A stretch of 64,000 nucleotides of DNA, from positions 3,906,001 through 3,970,000 of the forward strand of contig CP018628.1 of the NCBI GenBank assembly GCA_002271215.1, in the 5' to 3' direction. This stretch comes from Lelliottia jeotgali. Lineage in GTDB: Bacteria; Pseudomonadota; Gammaproteobacteria; Enterobacterales; Enterobacteriaceae. A program made the translations under genes and the position numbers. The notes beneath the pieces were generated by a model that was not told the origin of the DNA, did no database searches, and saw nothing but the letters and a program-made list of their open reading frames with translations. This document shows, in pieces, positions 62,439-64,000 of the stretch (positions are counted from its first letter, which is position 1; every line of letters starts with the position of its first letter).

Positions 62439-64000
62439 TTACTCGCCTTGTTCTGCGGCCGGTGCTTCCGGCGCGGCAGCAGGCTGAGACTGCTCGGTTG
62501 CTTCTTTAATGCTCAGACGGATACGGCCCTGGCGGTCAACTTCCAGAACTTTAACCGGTACTTCCTGGTTCATCTGCAGGTAATCGGTCACTTTCTCAAC
62601 GCGCTTGTCAGCGATCTGAGAGATGTGAACCAGACCTTCTTTACCGCCACCGATGGCAACGAACGCGCCAAAGTCAACGATACGGGTCACTTTACCATTG
62701 TAGATACGACCCACTTCGATTTCTGCAGTGATCTCTTCGATACGACGAATAGCGAATTTCGCTTTTTCACCGTCGGTCGCAGCGATCTTCACAGTACCGT
62801 CATCTTCGATTTCGATGGTGGTGCCAGTTTCTTCGGTCAGAGCACGGATCACAGAACCGCCTTTACCGATCACGTCTTTGATCTTGTCCGGGCTGATCTT
62901 GATAGTGTGGATACGCGGTGCGAACTGAGAAATATCGCCACGCGGTGCGTTAATCGCCTGCTCCATCACGCCCAGGATGTGCAGACGCGCACCTTTAGCC
63001 TGGTTCAGTGCAACCTGCATGATCTCTTTGGTGATGCCTTCAATTTTGATATCCATCTGCAGAGCAGAGATACCTTCGCGGGAACCCGCAACTTTGAAGT
63101 CCATATCACCCAGGTGATCTTCGTCGCCCAGGATGTCAGAAAGAACAACAAAGTTGTCGCCTTCTTTCACCAGGCCCATTGCGATACCCGCAACAGCGGC
63201 TTTGATTGGCACGCCTGCATCCATCAGGGCCAGAGAAGCGCCACAAACGGAAGCCATAGAAGAAGAACCGTTAGATTCGGTGATTTCAGAAACCACACGA
63301 ACGGTGTACGGGAATTTGTCAGCTTCCGGCATAACAGCCAGCACGCCGCGCTTCGCCAGACGACCGTGACCAATTTCACGACGCTTAGGTGAGCCAACCA
63401 TACCGGTTTCGCCTACGGAGTACGGAGGGAAGTTATAGTGGAACAGGAAGCTGTCAGTGCGCTCGCCCATCAGTTCGTCGATGTTCTGCGCGTCACGTGC
63501 GGTACCCAGAGTTGCTGTTACCAGCGCCTGAGTTTCGCCACGGGTGAACAGTGCGGAACCGTGAGTACGTGGCAGAACGCCAGTACGCACATCCAGACCA
63601 CGGATCATGTCTTTTTCACGGCCATCGATACGCGGTTCGCCAGCCAGAACGCGGCTACGTACGGCATTTTTCTCGATAGCGTGCAGGATTTCGCTCAGCT
63701 CGTTTGCATCCAGGGATTCATCTTCTGCAACCAGCGTAGCGATGGTTTCAGATTTGATGACATCAATCTGAGCGTAACGCTCTTGTTTGTCAGTGATGCG
63801 GTATGCGTCGCTCAGACGAGCTTCTGCCAGGGCAGCAACGCGCGCGTTCAGCGCTTCGTTCACGGCTTCTGGCTGCCAGTCCCAACGTGGTTTACCGGCT
63901 TCTTTCACCAGGTCGTTGATGTTCTGGATAACAATCTGCTGCTGTTCGTGGCCAAACACCACAGCGCCCAGCATCTGGTCTTCGCTCAGCAGTTCAGCTT
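62439..64000 (-). CDS. pnp: polynucleotide phosphorylase, C-terminal part (partial)
   Basis: 3'-5' phosphorolytic exoribonuclease and degradosome component. About 520 of about 711 residues are present; the gene leaves the window on the right, so the first ATG seen (63974) is internal. Visible are the linking helical domain, the second RNase PH core domain ([34 protein letters not shown] [14 protein letters not shown]), the KH domain ([20 protein letters not shown]) and the S1 domain ([20 protein letters not shown]). It ends in an Ala/Pro/Glu tail like E. coli. Confidence 0.98.
   Translation of the reverse strand, partial: AELLSEDQMLGAVVFGHEQQQIVIQNINDLVKEAGKPRWDWQPEAVNEALNARVAALAEARLSDAYRITDKQERYAQIDVIKSETIATLVAEDESLDANELSEILHAIEKNAVRSRVLAGEPRIDGREKDMIRGLDVRTGVLPRTHGSALFTRGETQALVTATLGTARDAQNIDELMGERTDSFLFHYNFPPYSVGETGMVGSPKRREIGHGRLAKRGVLAVMPEADKFPYTVRVVSEITESNGSSSMASVCGASLALMDAGVPIKAAVAGIAMGLVKEGDNFVVLSDILGDEDHLGDMDFKVAGSREGISALQMDIKIEGITKEIMQVALNQAKGARLHILGVMEQAINAPRGDISQFAPRIHTIKISPDKIKDVIGKGGSVIRALTEETGTTIEIEDDGTVKIAATDGEKAKFAIRRIEEITAEIEVGRIYNGKVTRIVDFGAFVAIGGGKEGLVHISQIADKRVEKVTDYLQMNQEVPVKVLEVDRQGRIRLSIKEATEQSQPAAAPEAPAAEQGE

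Overview
The window is chromosomal DNA of a gammaproteobacterium of the order Enterobacterales, family Enterobacteriaceae. Almost every gene is a recognisable orthologue of Escherichia coli genes, in the order of the E. coli fadH to pnp region. It differs from E. coli K-12 by several local losses: nothing corresponds to ygjQ, sstT, ygjV, yhaI, yhaL, tdcF, tdcG, tdcR, agaA, agaI or yraH-K. The divergence and the types of intergenic repeat suggest an Enterobacter/Leclercia/Lelliottia/Citrobacter-like genus. The genus cannot be fixed by eye. The two ends cut through fadH (left, 5' part missing) and pnp (right, 5' part missing).

Left part (1-8400): fadH fragment, the 23S rRNA methyltransferase gene rlmG divergent from ygjP, the oxidoreductase gene ygjR, and alx preceded by a yybP-ykoY type riboswitch leader. 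The uxaCA operon for hexuronate breakdown follows. Next (8400-21300): exuT and its repressor gene exuR, the envelope cluster yqjA-mzrA and yqjCDEK, yqjF, yqjG, yhaH, the regulator gene yhaJ, the pirin gene yhaK, and the cysteine-degrading pair cyuPA. A Spy/CpxP-like periplasmic protein gene lies where tdcF-tdcG would be in E. coli.

Middle (21400-36300): the anaerobic threonine operon tdcABCDE with a CRP site. Then come the RNase P RNA gene rnpB, followed by five terminators in about 113-bp tandem repeats, and the galactarate genes garPLRK with garD divergent. Then (36300-45800) the N-acetylgalactosamine/galactosamine regulon: agaR, kbaZ, agaVWEF, agaS, kbaY and agaBCD. It carries AgaR-type operators at three promoters and no deacetylase gene agaA.

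Right part (45800-64000): rsmI, lpoA, yraN, diaA, dolP, yraQ, yraR, yhbO, yhbP, yhbQ, yhbS, ubiT, ubiU, ubiV, yhbW, mtr, deaD with its tiny leader gene yrbN, nlpI and the pnp fragment. These serve the envelope, replication timing, oxygen-independent ubiquinone synthesis and RNA decay.

Taken together, the variable part is a sugar-acid and amino-sugar catabolic hub. Galacturonate/glucuronate (exuT, uxaCA) yields KDG precursors. Galactarate (garP, D, L, R, K) yields pyruvate and 2-phosphoglycerate. Amino sugars (aga) yield tagatose-1,6-bisphosphate and then triose phosphates. Threonine and cysteine are fermented by tdc and cyu. I found no mobile element, prophage, CRISPR array, tRNA or rRNA. The most unusual structures are the terminator repeats behind rnpB, a composite repeat/terminator mosaic found in several intergenic gaps, and the gene losses noted above.
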